64,000 bases of DNA, taken from the NCBI RefSeq assembly GCF_001612665.1, contig NZ_BDAX01000001.1:248001-312000 (forward strand). Reading direction: 5' to 3'. Positions 56,990 through 64,000 of this stretch are shown here, in pieces. Every line of letters begins with the position of its first letter. Positions within the stretch are counted from its first letter, which is position 1. Origin of the DNA: Nocardia alba NBRC 108234. Lineage in GTDB: Bacteria > Actinomycetota > Actinomycetes > Mycobacteriales > Mycobacteriaceae. Both the position numbers and the translations under genes were made by a program. Under the pieces are notes generated by a model. That model saw nothing but the letters and a program-made list of their open reading frames with translations. It did no database searches and had not been told where the DNA came from.

Positions 56990-57487
56990 CTATCCCGCGG
57001 AGATCGCGACGCTGGTGGCGTGCGAGACACCGTTGATCTCGGTACTCGCGCCGGTGTCGGTTTCGCCGATATGGCTCATGATCACGAGGGCCTGCCGCAG
57101 CAGGGAGGCCTGCTCGTCGGAGAGCGTGCTCAACCGCTCGGCGAGCCAGGAATCACGTGCCGCGACCTTGTCGGCCAGCAGGGCCCGACCGGCTCGGGTG
57201 GCGGCGACGACGATCTGTCTGCCGTCGGAAGGATGGGGCCTGCGCTCGATCAGTTTCAGCGCGGCCAACGCGTTGATCGTGCGCGTCATCGACGGCGGCC
57301 GGACCCCCTCGCTGTGGGCGAGCGCGCCAGAGGACATCGCGCCGTGGCGGACGAGGGTGGTGAGTGCCGAGCGCTGGACCAACGAGATCGGTTGGTCGGT
57401 GTGATGCAGACGTAGCAGGCGATCGAGTCGCAGCGTCAGCAGGGACAGGGCTCCGGCCACAGCCGCGGTGTTCGAGTTCGGTGACAC
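56990..57487 (-). CDS. MarR-family transcriptional regulator
   Basis: 165 residues. MarR winged helix with PPSMTRTINALAALKLIERRPHPSDGRQIVVAATRAGRALL (recognition helix and wing, about 70-108). GTG 57487. The gene converges with the MFS gene and its remnant, so it might control that region or other genes. The short upstream region has a TTCGTAAAGTTCACGA dyad that could be its own operator. Confidence 0.88.
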   Translation of the reverse strand: MSPNSNTAAVAGALSLLTLRLDRLLRLHHTDQPISLVQRSALTTLVRHGAMSSGALAHSEGVRPPSMTRTINALAALKLIERRPHPSDGRQIVVAATRAGRALLADKVAARDSWLAERLSTLSDEQASLLRQALVIMSHIGETDTGASTEINGVSHATSVAISAG

Positions 57488-57523
57488 ATCGTGAACTTTA
57501 CGAACAAAATCGCCGGCTGTCTC

Positions 57524-57553
57524 GGCCTGAGATGGTCATGATCATCTCAGGCC
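57524..57553 (-). terminator. 11-bp hairpin after the hydratase operon
   Basis: GGCCTGAGATG (57524-57534) and its exact reverse complement (57543-57553) flank an 8-base loop; a T-run (GATTTTGTTCG on the minus strand) follows within 20 bases. It lies 38 bases beyond the hydratase stop (57591), so it ends the 61430-57591 operon. Confidence 0.75.
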
Positions 57554-57590
57554 GCGGCCTCGCGGTGATCGACGGTAGGTCGGCGCCGAT

Positions 57591-58415
57591 TCAGGACAGC
57601 CAATCGTCGAGGTGGGGAAGCTCGGTGGCCACCTGTCCGGTGAAGTGCGGTGGGCGCTTCTGGAGGAAGGACATGATGCCTTCGCGAAGGTCGGAGCTGG
57701 CGAAGGCGTAGGAGATCAGGCGCGCGTCGAGGGTGAAGACATCGTCGGGGGTCTTGTCGCCGGACATGGCGACCAGGCCGCGCCGGATGGCGGCTACGGA
57801 GACCGGGGCCACCTGGGTTGTCAGTTCGGCGGCGAGGGCCCGAGCTGCGGGCAGGAGTTCTTCGGCGTCGTGCAGGCTGGTGACCAGCCCCGCGGCGAGG
57901 GCTTCGTCGGCGCCGAAAACGCGGCCGGTGATCATCCATTCCTTGGCTTTGGCCAGGCCGACGATACGCGGCAGGAACCACAGCGATCCACCCTCGGGAA
58001 ACAGGCCACGGCGGGCGAAGACGAAACCGAAGCGCGAATCGGTGGCGGCCAGGCGGAAGTCGGCGGCCAGGGTCATGGACAGGCCGACGCCGATGGCGGC
58101 GCCCTGCATGGCGACGATGACGGGCTTGTTCAGGTCGGTCATCGGGCGCACGACCCGGGTGGACCATTCGACCCATTCGGGGTCGGTGACGTCCTCGTCG
58201 GAGCCGCCCGCCGTCAGATCCATGCCGACGCAGAAATCCCGGCCCTGCGCGGCGAAGATCACCGCACGCACGGCGTCGTCGCGGTCGGCTTCGGTGAAGG
58301 CCGCGCCGAGTTCGTCGGCCATCTCGGTGGTGAAACCGTTGCGGGCCTGCGGACGGTTCAGCGTGATGGTGGCGACCGCGTCGTCGACGCTGTATTCGAT
58401 GGTTCGATAGGTCAA
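57591..58415 (-). CDS. enoyl-CoA hydratase/isomerase family protein
   Basis: 274-residue crotonase-fold protein that adds water to a 2-enoyl-CoA or moves the double bond. It has NRPQARNGFTTEM, the oxyanion-hole segment FCVGMDLTAGG and GAAIGVGLSMTLAADFRLA. In the catalytic stretch FGFVFARRGLFPEGGSLWFL the usual first glutamate position (as in QPEI of classical hydratases) is not Glu; the Glu of PEGG and that of AKEWMITGR are present. TTG 58415 is the start, with AAGGAG seven bases upstream. It ends the acyl-CoA dehydrogenase operon 14 bases after the TetR gene. Confidence 0.88.
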   Translation of the reverse strand: MTYRTIEYSVDDAVATITLNRPQARNGFTTEMADELGAAFTEADRDDAVRAVIFAAQGRDFCVGMDLTAGGSDEDVTDPEWVEWSTRVVRPMTDLNKPVIVAMQGAAIGVGLSMTLAADFRLAATDSRFGFVFARRGLFPEGGSLWFLPRIVGLAKAKEWMITGRVFGADEALAAGLVTSLHDAEELLPAARALAAELTTQVAPVSVAAIRRGLVAMSGDKTPDDVFTLDARLISYAFASSDLREGIMSFLQKRPPHFTGQVATELPHLDDWLS

Positions 58416-58429
58416 TTCGGCTCCTTGGT

Positions 58430-59050
58430 TCAGCGTGTGCCGGTGGCGGCGGAAACGAGTAGCGAGACCATGGCGGTGGCCTTGCCCGACTGTGGCGGGT
58501 CACCGGTGATGATGTCGCTCCAGACGAAAGCTTCGCCGACGCGCACGATCGCATAGGCGAGGTCGCGAACTTCGATCCGCGGATCGAGATCGGGGATCTC
58601 GGCCAGGCGTGACGCGGCCCAGTCGATCATGCGGCCCTGCACGACCGTGTAACCGGAAGTCAGCACGCGCAAGCCGTATTCCGGGTCCTCGGCGACGAAG
58701 CGGGTCAGCGGCTCGAACGTGCGCACCGTATCCGCGAGGGTGCCGAAGTTGCGGACGAAGCGCCTGGCGGGATCGCCGGGCACGCGCGCGTCGCGTGCCT
58801 CGACGCGATCGATCGCCTCGGCGATGATGCGCCAGACCACCTCACCGATGACGACTTCGCGACTTCCCCACCAGCGATACAGCGTGGCGCGGCCGATCCC
58901 GCAAGCGCGGGCCAGCTGTTGCATATCGATGCGGCGGCCCTCGAGAAACCACCGGTGCGCGAGGTCGATGACGGCCTCGCGCACCGGTTTCGCGGGCGTG
59001 TCCGTCGCCGCCACCTCCGGTGCCGGCGACTGACGTTCGCCGCTGGTCAC
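58430..59050 (-). CDS. TetR-family regulator, QsdR-like
   Basis: 206 residues. Helix-turn-helix IDMQQLARACGIGRATLYRWWGSREVV (about residues 41-67) and C-terminal ASRLAEIPDLDPRIEVRDLAYAIVRVGEAFVW resemble the QsdR group of TetR regulators known from Rhodococcus. GTG 59050, two bases after the acyl-CoA dehydrogenase stop. It is part of the operon that it may control, and the dyad TGAGACA-N11-TGTCTCA before the first gene is a likely target. The long frame to 59761 lies in the dehydrogenase gene. Confidence 0.87.
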   Translation of the reverse strand: MTSGERQSPAPEVAATDTPAKPVREAVIDLAHRWFLEGRRIDMQQLARACGIGRATLYRWWGSREVVIGEVVWRIIAEAIDRVEARDARVPGDPARRFVRNFGTLADTVRTFEPLTRFVAEDPEYGLRVLTSGYTVVQGRMIDWAASRLAEIPDLDPRIEVRDLAYAIVRVGEAFVWSDIITGDPPQSGKATAMVSLLVSAATGTR

Positions 59051-59052
59051 GA

Positions 59053-60201
59053 CTACGGCCTCGTCAGCGCGGCGTAGCGGGCGAGGTGGTGGTCGGCGGA
59101 TCCGAATTCGTGCTCGATCGCGGTCAGCCGCTTGAAATAGTGGCCGATGGCGAGTTCCTCGGTCATGCCCATCGCGCCGTGCAGCTGGACCGAACTCTGG
59201 CCGATGAACCGGGCGGCCCGGCTGATCGTGACCTTGGCCGCCGAGGCTGCCCGCGCCCGCGCCGCCGGCGCCGCGTTCAGCGAGTGGATCGCCAGATACG
59301 TTGCGGCGATGGACTGTTCGAGCTCCATGTACATATCGACCATGCGGTGTTGCAGCACTTGGAAGCTGCCGATCGGCTGATCGAACTGCCGGCGCTGCTT
59401 GGCGTATTCGACGGTATCGGCCAGCACCTTGCGCATACATCCGACCGACTCCGCGGCGATCGCCGCGACGGCCTCGTCCGCGGTGGCCGCGATCGACGGC
59501 CATGCCTGCCCTTCGGTGCCGAGCAGTGCGGCGGCGGGCACGGTGAACTCGGTGAAGGTGATGTCGGAGCCGACCCGGTCGTCGATGGTCCGATAGGAGT
59601 GGACCGCCACCCCCGCAGGCGGGTTCGCCGCATCGAATTCGCTGAGGAACAACGAGATACCGGATTCGTCGCGCCGAGCGCCCGAGGTGCGCGCGCTGAT
59701 GATCAGATGCGTCGCCAGCGGCGCACTGGTCACGACGGTCTTGGTGCCGTCGATCACCCACGAATCACCCTCGCGCCGCGCGGTCGTCGACACATCGTGC
59801 ATCGCATGACCCGATGTCGGCTCCAGCGCGGCGAACGCGATGCGAGCCGCACCGGCCACGATCTGGCGCAGCAACGCCTGCGCCGCGGCACCGCCGCCGC
59901 GTTGGAGCAGCCCCGCCCCGACCACGACCGTGTCGACGTACGGTTCGACGACGAGCGCGCGTCCGAGTTCCTCGGCGATGACCATCATTTCGATCGGACC
60001 ACCACCCATGCCGTCGACCTCCTCGGGCAAGGTCGCCCCGAGGATGCCGAGTTCCTCGGCGAAACCGCGCCACACTGTCGGCTGCCACCCCGCGTCGGAC
60101 TTGACCGCGCCGCGACTCTTCTCCAGGTCGTACCGGGCACCGAGGAATCCGGCCACCGAATCACGAAGAAGTTCCTGCTCTTTGGTGAAGGTGAAGTCCA
60201 T
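59053..60201 (-). CDS. acyl-CoA dehydrogenase family protein (pair, second subunit)
   Basis: 382 residues. N-terminal MDFTFTKEQELLRDSVAGFL, WVIDGTKTVVTSAPLATHLI in the middle and GSFQVLQHRMVDMYMELEQS and LHGAMGMTEELAIGHYFKRL at the C-terminal helix bundle. Overlaps its neighbour by one base (TGATG type) and the TetR gene follows after two bases. Together with 60201-61430 it forms a heteromeric FadE-type enzyme for a CoA-ester with a bulky or branched side chain (inference). Confidence 0.92.
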   Translation of the reverse strand: MDFTFTKEQELLRDSVAGFLGARYDLEKSRGAVKSDAGWQPTVWRGFAEELGILGATLPEEVDGMGGGPIEMMVIAEELGRALVVEPYVDTVVVGAGLLQRGGGAAAQALLRQIVAGAARIAFAALEPTSGHAMHDVSTTARREGDSWVIDGTKTVVTSAPLATHLIISARTSGARRDESGISLFLSEFDAANPPAGVAVHSYRTIDDRVGSDITFTEFTVPAAALLGTEGQAWPSIAATADEAVAAIAAESVGCMRKVLADTVEYAKQRRQFDQPIGSFQVLQHRMVDMYMELEQSIAATYLAIHSLNAAPAARARAASAAKVTISRAARFIGQSSVQLHGAMGMTEELAIGHYFKRLTAIEHEFGSADHHLARYAALTRP

Positions 60202-61430
60202 CAGAGCCCCAATGCTGCTTTGGCGAGGATATTTCGCTGAATCTCATTGCTGCCCGCGTAGATCGAGCCCGCCCGGTCGTTGAAGTAACGCAGCGGTGCG
60301 ACCGCCTGCCACTCCTGCCCGCTGCGGTAGCCGTCGGCCGGTGGCTGGAACTCGGCGATCGGCCCGCCGGGCATCGTCGCGTGCGGCTGGTATACCCGAC
60401 CGCGCGGACCCGCGGCCTCGAGTGCCAATTCGGTGATCCGCTGGCTCAATTCGGTGGCCAGGATCTTGAGCATCGACGAGGCGGGGCCGGGATTCTTGCC
60501 CTGCGCCATCATCGACAGCGTCCGGTACTCGAGGATCTCGAGCACCTCGGTGCGAATCCGCGCTTCGGCCAGCTTCGCCGCGAAGATAGCGTCATCGATC
60601 AGCGGATTGCCGTCCGGACCGGCCTGCTCGGCGGCCGCGGTCGCGACCTCCTGGGCCATGACCTGCAACATCGGCGACAATGCCCCACCACGTTCGTGGA
60701 CGAGCAGGTATTTCGCCACGGTCCAGCCATCGTCGATCCGGCCGAGCACATTGGTCTTCGGTACCCGGACGTTGTCGAAGAAGACCTGGTTCTGCACCTG
60801 CTCGCCCGAGGTCATGACCAGTGGGCGGACTTCGATACCCGGCGAGGTCATCTCGATGAGCAGGAAGGTGATGCCCTCCTGCTTCTTGCCCGTGCGTGAG
60901 GTGCGGACGAGGCAGAAGATCCAGTTCGCCTCCGTGGCGTGGGTGGTCCAGATCTTGCTGCCGGTGCACACGAAGTCCTCGCCGTCCTCGACGGCGGCCA
61001 TGGTCAGCGAGGCCAGATCCGACCCGGATTCCGGCTCCGAATACCCCTGACAGAAGAACACCTCACCGGTCAGGATCCGTGGCAGGTAGTACGCCTTCTG
61101 CTCGGCCGTTCCGAAGGCGACGATCGCGGGCGCGACCATCCTGATGCCCATCGGTGACAGCGCGGGCGCACCGGCCTGCATCAGCTCCCGGCCGAAGATG
61201 TAGTGCTGGGTCAGGCTCCAGTCGCAGCCGCCGTATTCGACCGGCCACGCCGGCGCCGCCCAGCCACGCTCATGCAGAATGTGTTGCCACTTCATGCTGG
61301 CGTGGTGATCGGGATAGACACTGGTCGCCAAGTGTCCGGCGCGGCGTAGGTCGGGTGTCAGCTTGTCGTCGAGAAAGGCCCGAACCTCATCTCTGAAGGC
61401 CAGATCGGCCGCTGACCAGTCGTAATCCAT
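60201..61430 (-). CDS. acyl-CoA dehydrogenase family protein (pair, first subunit)
   Basis: 409 residues. FFCQGYSEPESGSDLASLTM (about residues 120-139) and the C-terminal FNDRAGSIYAGSNEIQRNILAKAALGL mark an intact FAD-binding and catalytic half of the fold. ATG 61430 has GGGAGGG a few bases upstream; the frame to 61493 enters the promoter and is rejected. First gene of the operon with the dyad at 61484-61508. The HpnE-like gene ends at 61555 upstream. Confidence 0.93.
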   Translation of the reverse strand: MDYDWSAADLAFRDEVRAFLDDKLTPDLRRAGHLATSVYPDHHASMKWQHILHERGWAAPAWPVEYGGCDWSLTQHYIFGRELMQAGAPALSPMGIRMVAPAIVAFGTAEQKAYYLPRILTGEVFFCQGYSEPESGSDLASLTMAAVEDGEDFVCTGSKIWTTHATEANWIFCLVRTSRTGKKQEGITFLLIEMTSPGIEVRPLVMTSGEQVQNQVFFDNVRVPKTNVLGRIDDGWTVAKYLLVHERGGALSPMLQVMAQEVATAAAEQAGPDGNPLIDDAIFAAKLAEARIRTEVLEILEYRTLSMMAQGKNPGPASSMLKILATELSQRITELALEAAGPRGRVYQPHATMPGGPIAEFQPPADGYRSGQEWQAVAPLRYFNDRAGSIYAGSNEIQRNILAKAALGL

Positions 61431-61483
61431 CAACCCTCCCGGAGGGATGTGTGCCAGTGCGTCCGTGTGGACCTGCGGCTGTG

Positions 61484-61508
61484 TGAGACACAATGTACTT
61501 CTGTCTCA
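61484..61508. promoter_or_regulatory. operator dyad, acyl-CoA dehydrogenase operon
   Basis: TGAGACA-N11-TGTCTCA with exact 7-base arms, 54-78 bases upstream of the ATG at 61430. Probably the binding site of the QsdR-like TetR in the same operon. Confidence 0.6.
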
Positions 61509-61554
61509 GTGTGGAATCAACCGATTCGGAGTAGTTATCGGCCAGAATCAGCAG

Positions 61555-62964
61555 TCACTTAGATCCGGCTGCGCCGGTCCCGGCGTCGAGATATTCGCCG
61601 ACGGCGCCGACGGCGCGGATCGCGCTCTCGACAGCGGCCTCCATCGTGGAGGGCATCCCGGTCTCGGTCCAGTCGCCCGCGAGGAACAGCCCGTCGATCG
61701 GCGTGCGCTGTGGCAGGCGCAACTCGTCGAAGCCGGGCTGCGCCGAGAAGGTCGCCTGCGGCTGGTGGATGACGTGGGTGCGCAGCACCGTGGCCTCGGC
61801 GACCTCGGGATAATGCTCGGCCAGCGATTCCATTGCCGCCGCGGTGAATTCGGCGTTGGGCAGATGGACCACATCCCACGAGGCGCTGACGGCCAGCGAG
61901 TAGCAGTGCCCTGCCTCGGTCTCGACGCCGTGCATGCCGGTGGTGTCGAACACCCACTCGATGGTGGTGTCGCGCAGATTCTCCGCGAGTCGTTGCATCT
62001 TCAGCGGCCGATCCAGCCACACGTAGACGCTCGAGATCGGGGCGGGCTCGATCTTGCGCGCGGGGGTGAAGTGGTCGTACTGCCCGAGGCGTCCACGATC
62101 GAGCAAGGTGGTCAGCGACCATGGCGGCAACGTGAGCACCGCCGCGTCGACGTCGATGACCCGCCCGTCGGAGAGTCGTACGCCGGTGAGTCCGTCGTCG
62201 ACGATCTCGATATCGGTGACGCCGGCCCCCACGACGATCTCCGCGCCGCGCGCCCGCAGATACCGCTCGGCGGGCGCGACGAACAACTCGTGCAGGCTCA
62301 CCCGTGGCCAGACCGCGTCACCGGCCCTGGTATTGCCCGACAGCGCGCGCTTGCCGATCCAGTGCAGGGTCTGGACGAACATGGAGGCCGACACCCGTTC
62401 GGTCTTCTCGTTGAGCAGGCCGATGACGAACTGATCGAGCACCAGCGCGCGCATCGACGGTGGTGCGCCGATCCGGCGAAACCAGCGATCGACGGTCAGA
62501 TCGTCGAGTTCCGGTGCTGGGCGCAGCGCGGCGCGCACGATCCGCGCCCAGGTGCGCAGGGCGGCCGGTCGCTCGCGCAGCGGGATCGGCGGCCACACCA
62601 TCCAGGACAGCCCGACCGCCCGGCGCAGCGTGCGTGGCAGCCACGTGGGCGCGCGCAGTGTGAGCAGGCGATCGGGTCCGGTTCTGATCGCGAAAGGGGG
62701 AGCGTCCCAGCGGAGTTGGTCGCGCGTGCCGATGGTGTCGACGTAGCGCAACAGCGCGTCGTAGCAACCGGCGAACAGGTGCTGACCGTTGTCGACTTTG
62801 CCATCGATGCCGGGTACCTCGAAGGAGATCGTGCGACCGCCGAGCCGTCCCCGCTTCTCGACGAGGGTGACCCGGTGGCCTGCCTGCGCGAGCCAGACCG
62901 CCGTGGCCAATCCGGCCAGGCCTGCCCCCGCGACCAGGATGTGCGGGGATTCCTGCTGCCCCAT
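61555..62964 (-). CDS. HpnE-like FAD-dependent desaturase/amine-oxidase-fold protein
   Basis: 469 residues. FAD motif ILVAGAGLAGLATAVWLAQAG (about residues 9-29), then EKRGRLGGRTISFEVPG. C-terminal LFLAGDWTETGMPSTMEAAVESA is typical of phytoene desaturase-like enzymes and of hydroxysqualene dehydroxylase HpnE. ATG 62964 follows GGAGGTACCG. No hpnC, hpnD or squalene cyclase gene is adjacent, so assignment as HpnE is by family resemblance; it might instead act on a carotenoid or sterol. A weak dyad GTTCGG-N7-CCGAAC lies upstream at 63040-63058. Confidence 0.65.
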   Translation of the reverse strand: MGQQESPHILVAGAGLAGLATAVWLAQAGHRVTLVEKRGRLGGRTISFEVPGIDGKVDNGQHLFAGCYDALLRYVDTIGTRDQLRWDAPPFAIRTGPDRLLTLRAPTWLPRTLRRAVGLSWMVWPPIPLRERPAALRTWARIVRAALRPAPELDDLTVDRWFRRIGAPPSMRALVLDQFVIGLLNEKTERVSASMFVQTLHWIGKRALSGNTRAGDAVWPRVSLHELFVAPAERYLRARGAEIVVGAGVTDIEIVDDGLTGVRLSDGRVIDVDAAVLTLPPWSLTTLLDRGRLGQYDHFTPARKIEPAPISSVYVWLDRPLKMQRLAENLRDTTIEWVFDTTGMHGVETEAGHCYSLAVSASWDVVHLPNAEFTAAAMESLAEHYPEVAEATVLRTHVIHQPQATFSAQPGFDELRLPQRTPIDGLFLAGDWTETGMPSTMEAAVESAIRAVGAVGEYLDAGTGAAGSK

Positions 62965-63122
62965 CGGTACCTCCGGAGATTCGATGAATGCGAGAGTGGA
63001 TGAGAGACTTTCATCGTCATGCTCGCATACCGTCGACATGTTCGGACCGGAACCGAACCTGCTCGTGCGGAACGGAACTCGCTACGTGACCGGGGACGCG
63101 CGGCGCTCTCGGTCGAACGGGA

Positions 63123-63821
63123 TCAGCTCGTGGGTGACTCGGAAGGGTCGTCCTCGCGCAGTTGGCCGCGCTGACGCCGCCGGAGGCCGTCGGGGCCCAG
63201 AATCTGTTCCAGGACCACGAGGAAGATCTCGGTCGACTCGTCGACGAGCTCCTCTCTGGTGAGGTCGAGCGCTCCGTTGAGCCAGCCGTAGACGGTCTCG
63301 TACAGTCCGCCGACGAGGTGCATGGCGGCGAGTTCGCCGTACGCCCGCACCGCCCCGGTCATCTCGGGGTTGAGGTGCTTGTTCACCGTGGCCAGGACCA
63401 AGGCGGCGAAGCTGCGGATCGTCGCGGTGCGGCGGGTGTTGAGGACGGGATTGAACTGGGCCTCGGTGAACGCGATGCGGATCACCCGCGGATCGTCGGC
63501 GACCGCTTGCACGCCCGCGGCGATGGCCGCGTGCACTTTGTCGCGCAGGGGAGCGGGTGCGGCGCGCACCCGATCGGCGATCATGTCGGTCAGCTCGCTG
63601 ATCACCTGGTCGTAGACCTCGGTGACGACGGCGTCCAGGGTGGTGAAGTTCTCGTAGAAGTAGCGCTCGGTCAGTCCGGCCTGGCGGCAGAGACCGCCGA
63701 CGGTGAGCCGGGTCGAACCCTGGGTGCCGATCATCTCCCTGGCGGCCTCCAGGAACGTCGTCCGACGCTGCGCGCGTCGCTGTTCGGCGGGCACACCCGC
63801 GTACGCGCGATCCTTGACCAT
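63123..63821 (-). CDS. TetR/AcrR-family transcriptional regulator
   Basis: 232 residues. Helix-turn-helix about 44-68 ([31 protein letters not shown]). The C-terminus ends [11 protein letters not shown] 63821 is the first methionine that follows the promoter; an in-frame frame reaching 63917 overlaps the thiolase start and is rejected. Divergent from the thiolase at 63901 with the operator CAGATTT-CC-AAATCTG between. Confidence 0.88.
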   Translation of the reverse strand: MVKDRAYAGVPAEQRRAQRRTTFLEAAREMIGTQGSTRLTVGGLCRQAGLTERYFYENFTTLDAVVTEVYDQVISELTDMIADRVRAAPAPLRDKVHAAIAAGVQAVADDPRVIRIAFTEAQFNPVLNTRRTATIRSFAALVLATVNKHLNPEMTGAVRAYGELAAMHLVGGLYETVYGWLNGALDLTREELVDESTEIFLVVLEQILGPDGLRRRQRGQLREDDPSESPTS

Positions 63822-63847
63822 CCGTCGAGTCTGCCATACAGCCTTGT

Positions 63848-63863
63848 CAGATTTCCAAATCTG
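63848..63863. promoter_or_regulatory. 16-base operator, TetR/thiolase promoter
   Basis: CAGATTT-CC-AAATCTG, exact 7-base arms. TTGTCAGATT also occurs twice (63845-63854 and 63875-63884) as a direct repeat 30 bases apart. The thiolase ATG is 38 bases downstream and the TetR ATG 27 bases upstream. Confidence 0.65.
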
Positions 63864-63900
63864 CTGCATTCTATTGTCAGATTCGAGCGAGGAGAGAATC

Positions 63901-64000
63901 ATGACCGAGGCATTCATCTACGAGGCGATCCGCACGCCGCGTGGGCGTGGCAAGAAGACCGGCGCCCTGCACGGCGTCAAGCCGCTCGACCTGGTGGTCG
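63901..64000 (+). CDS. acetyl-CoA acetyltransferase (thiolase), 5' part
   Basis: First 33 residues of a thiolase: [19 protein letters not shown], then [23 protein letters not shown] N-termini are standard for FadA-type thiolases that cleave 3-ketoacyl-CoA. ATG 63901 has GAGGAGAGAATC upstream. The gene continues past the window edge, so the catalytic cysteine is not visible. It is divergent from the TetR gene, which probably regulates it. Confidence 0.85.
   Translation, partial: MTEAFIYEAIRTPRGRGKKTGALHGVKPLDLVV

Noticed and set aside
1..64000. CRISPR arrays, rRNA, tRNA or mobile elements
   Set aside because: No repeat-spacer pattern, no rRNA- or tRNA-like segment, and no transposase or integrase protein was seen; repeats present are short tandem units inside or next to genes.

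Overview
The window is about 64 kb of very GC-rich, densely packed DNA with many GTG starts and 1- or 4-base gene overlaps. It carries an Mce importer operon, a mycofactocin-type dehydrogenase, paired acyl-CoA dehydrogenases, a DUF35-thiolase fusion and a GMC sterol-oxidase-like enzyme. Together these point to a mycolic-acid actinomycete of the Nocardia/Rhodococcus/Mycobacterium group. I see no rRNA, tRNA, CRISPR array, transposase or integrase. The window is almost entirely catabolism, uptake and regulation of hydrophobic or carboxylated carbon sources.

Layout. (1) 1-4671 (+): tail of a branched-chain-amino-acid-type (HAAT) ABC importer: binding protein, a fused LivH-LivM permease, two ATPases and a small membrane protein. 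(2) 4785-12728 (-): a likely single operon starting with a TauD-type dioxygenase, then two SDRs (one mycofactocin-type), a 3Fe-4S ferredoxin, a cytochrome P450, a DUF35-Ltp-type thiolase fusion, DoxX and two beta-hydroxyacid dehydrogenases. (3) 12927-15649 (+, divergent): aldehyde dehydrogenase and a CaiB/BaiF CoA-transferase, closed by two strong hairpins. (4) 15837-21187 (-): amidohydrolase, acyl-CoA ligase, EthD-like small protein and an acyl-CoA dehydrogenase pair. Blocks 2 to 4 share a 19-bp palindrome in their promoter regions and look like one regulon. (5) 21253-23848 (-): aldehyde dehydrogenase and a LacI-family regulator. (6) 23867-36096 (-): an AveC-like membrane protein, a CbbQ/NorQ-type AAA+ ATPase, a VWA-domain partner, YrbEA/B and MceA-F, in what looks like one transcription unit. 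A divergent TetR gene and its probable operator sit at the head. (7) 36919-45240 (-): a nine-gene catabolic operon (SDR, CMD-like protein, two Rieske oxygenase/small-protein pairs, TauD dioxygenase, amidohydrolase, aldehyde dehydrogenase) with a TetR gene upstream. (8) 46318-50096 (+): three exported proteins, including a Tat-type cholesterol-oxidase-like GMC enzyme. (9) 50160-57487: a regulator-rich stretch (PucR, TetR, AraC, TetR, MarR) with an amidohydrolase and a DHA2-type efflux pump. (10) 57591-64000: acyl-CoA dehydrogenase pair, QsdR-like TetR and enoyl-CoA hydratase operon; an HpnE-like desaturase; a TetR gene and the start of a thiolase.

How it fits together (inference). The importers (HAAT ABC, Mce) bring in substrates. 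P450/ferredoxin, Rieske and Fe(II)/2-oxoglutarate oxygenases activate them. SDRs and aldehyde dehydrogenases oxidise alcohols to acids. The CoA ligase and CoA-transferase make thioesters. Heteromeric acyl-CoA dehydrogenases, the hydratase and the thiolase-type enzymes shorten the chain. Blocks 2-4 and block 7 carry paralogous TauD, SDR and aldehyde dehydrogenase genes and may handle related substrates. The most unusual arrangement is the AveC-like protein with a CbbQ/VWA chaperone-type pair welded to the front of an mce operon.
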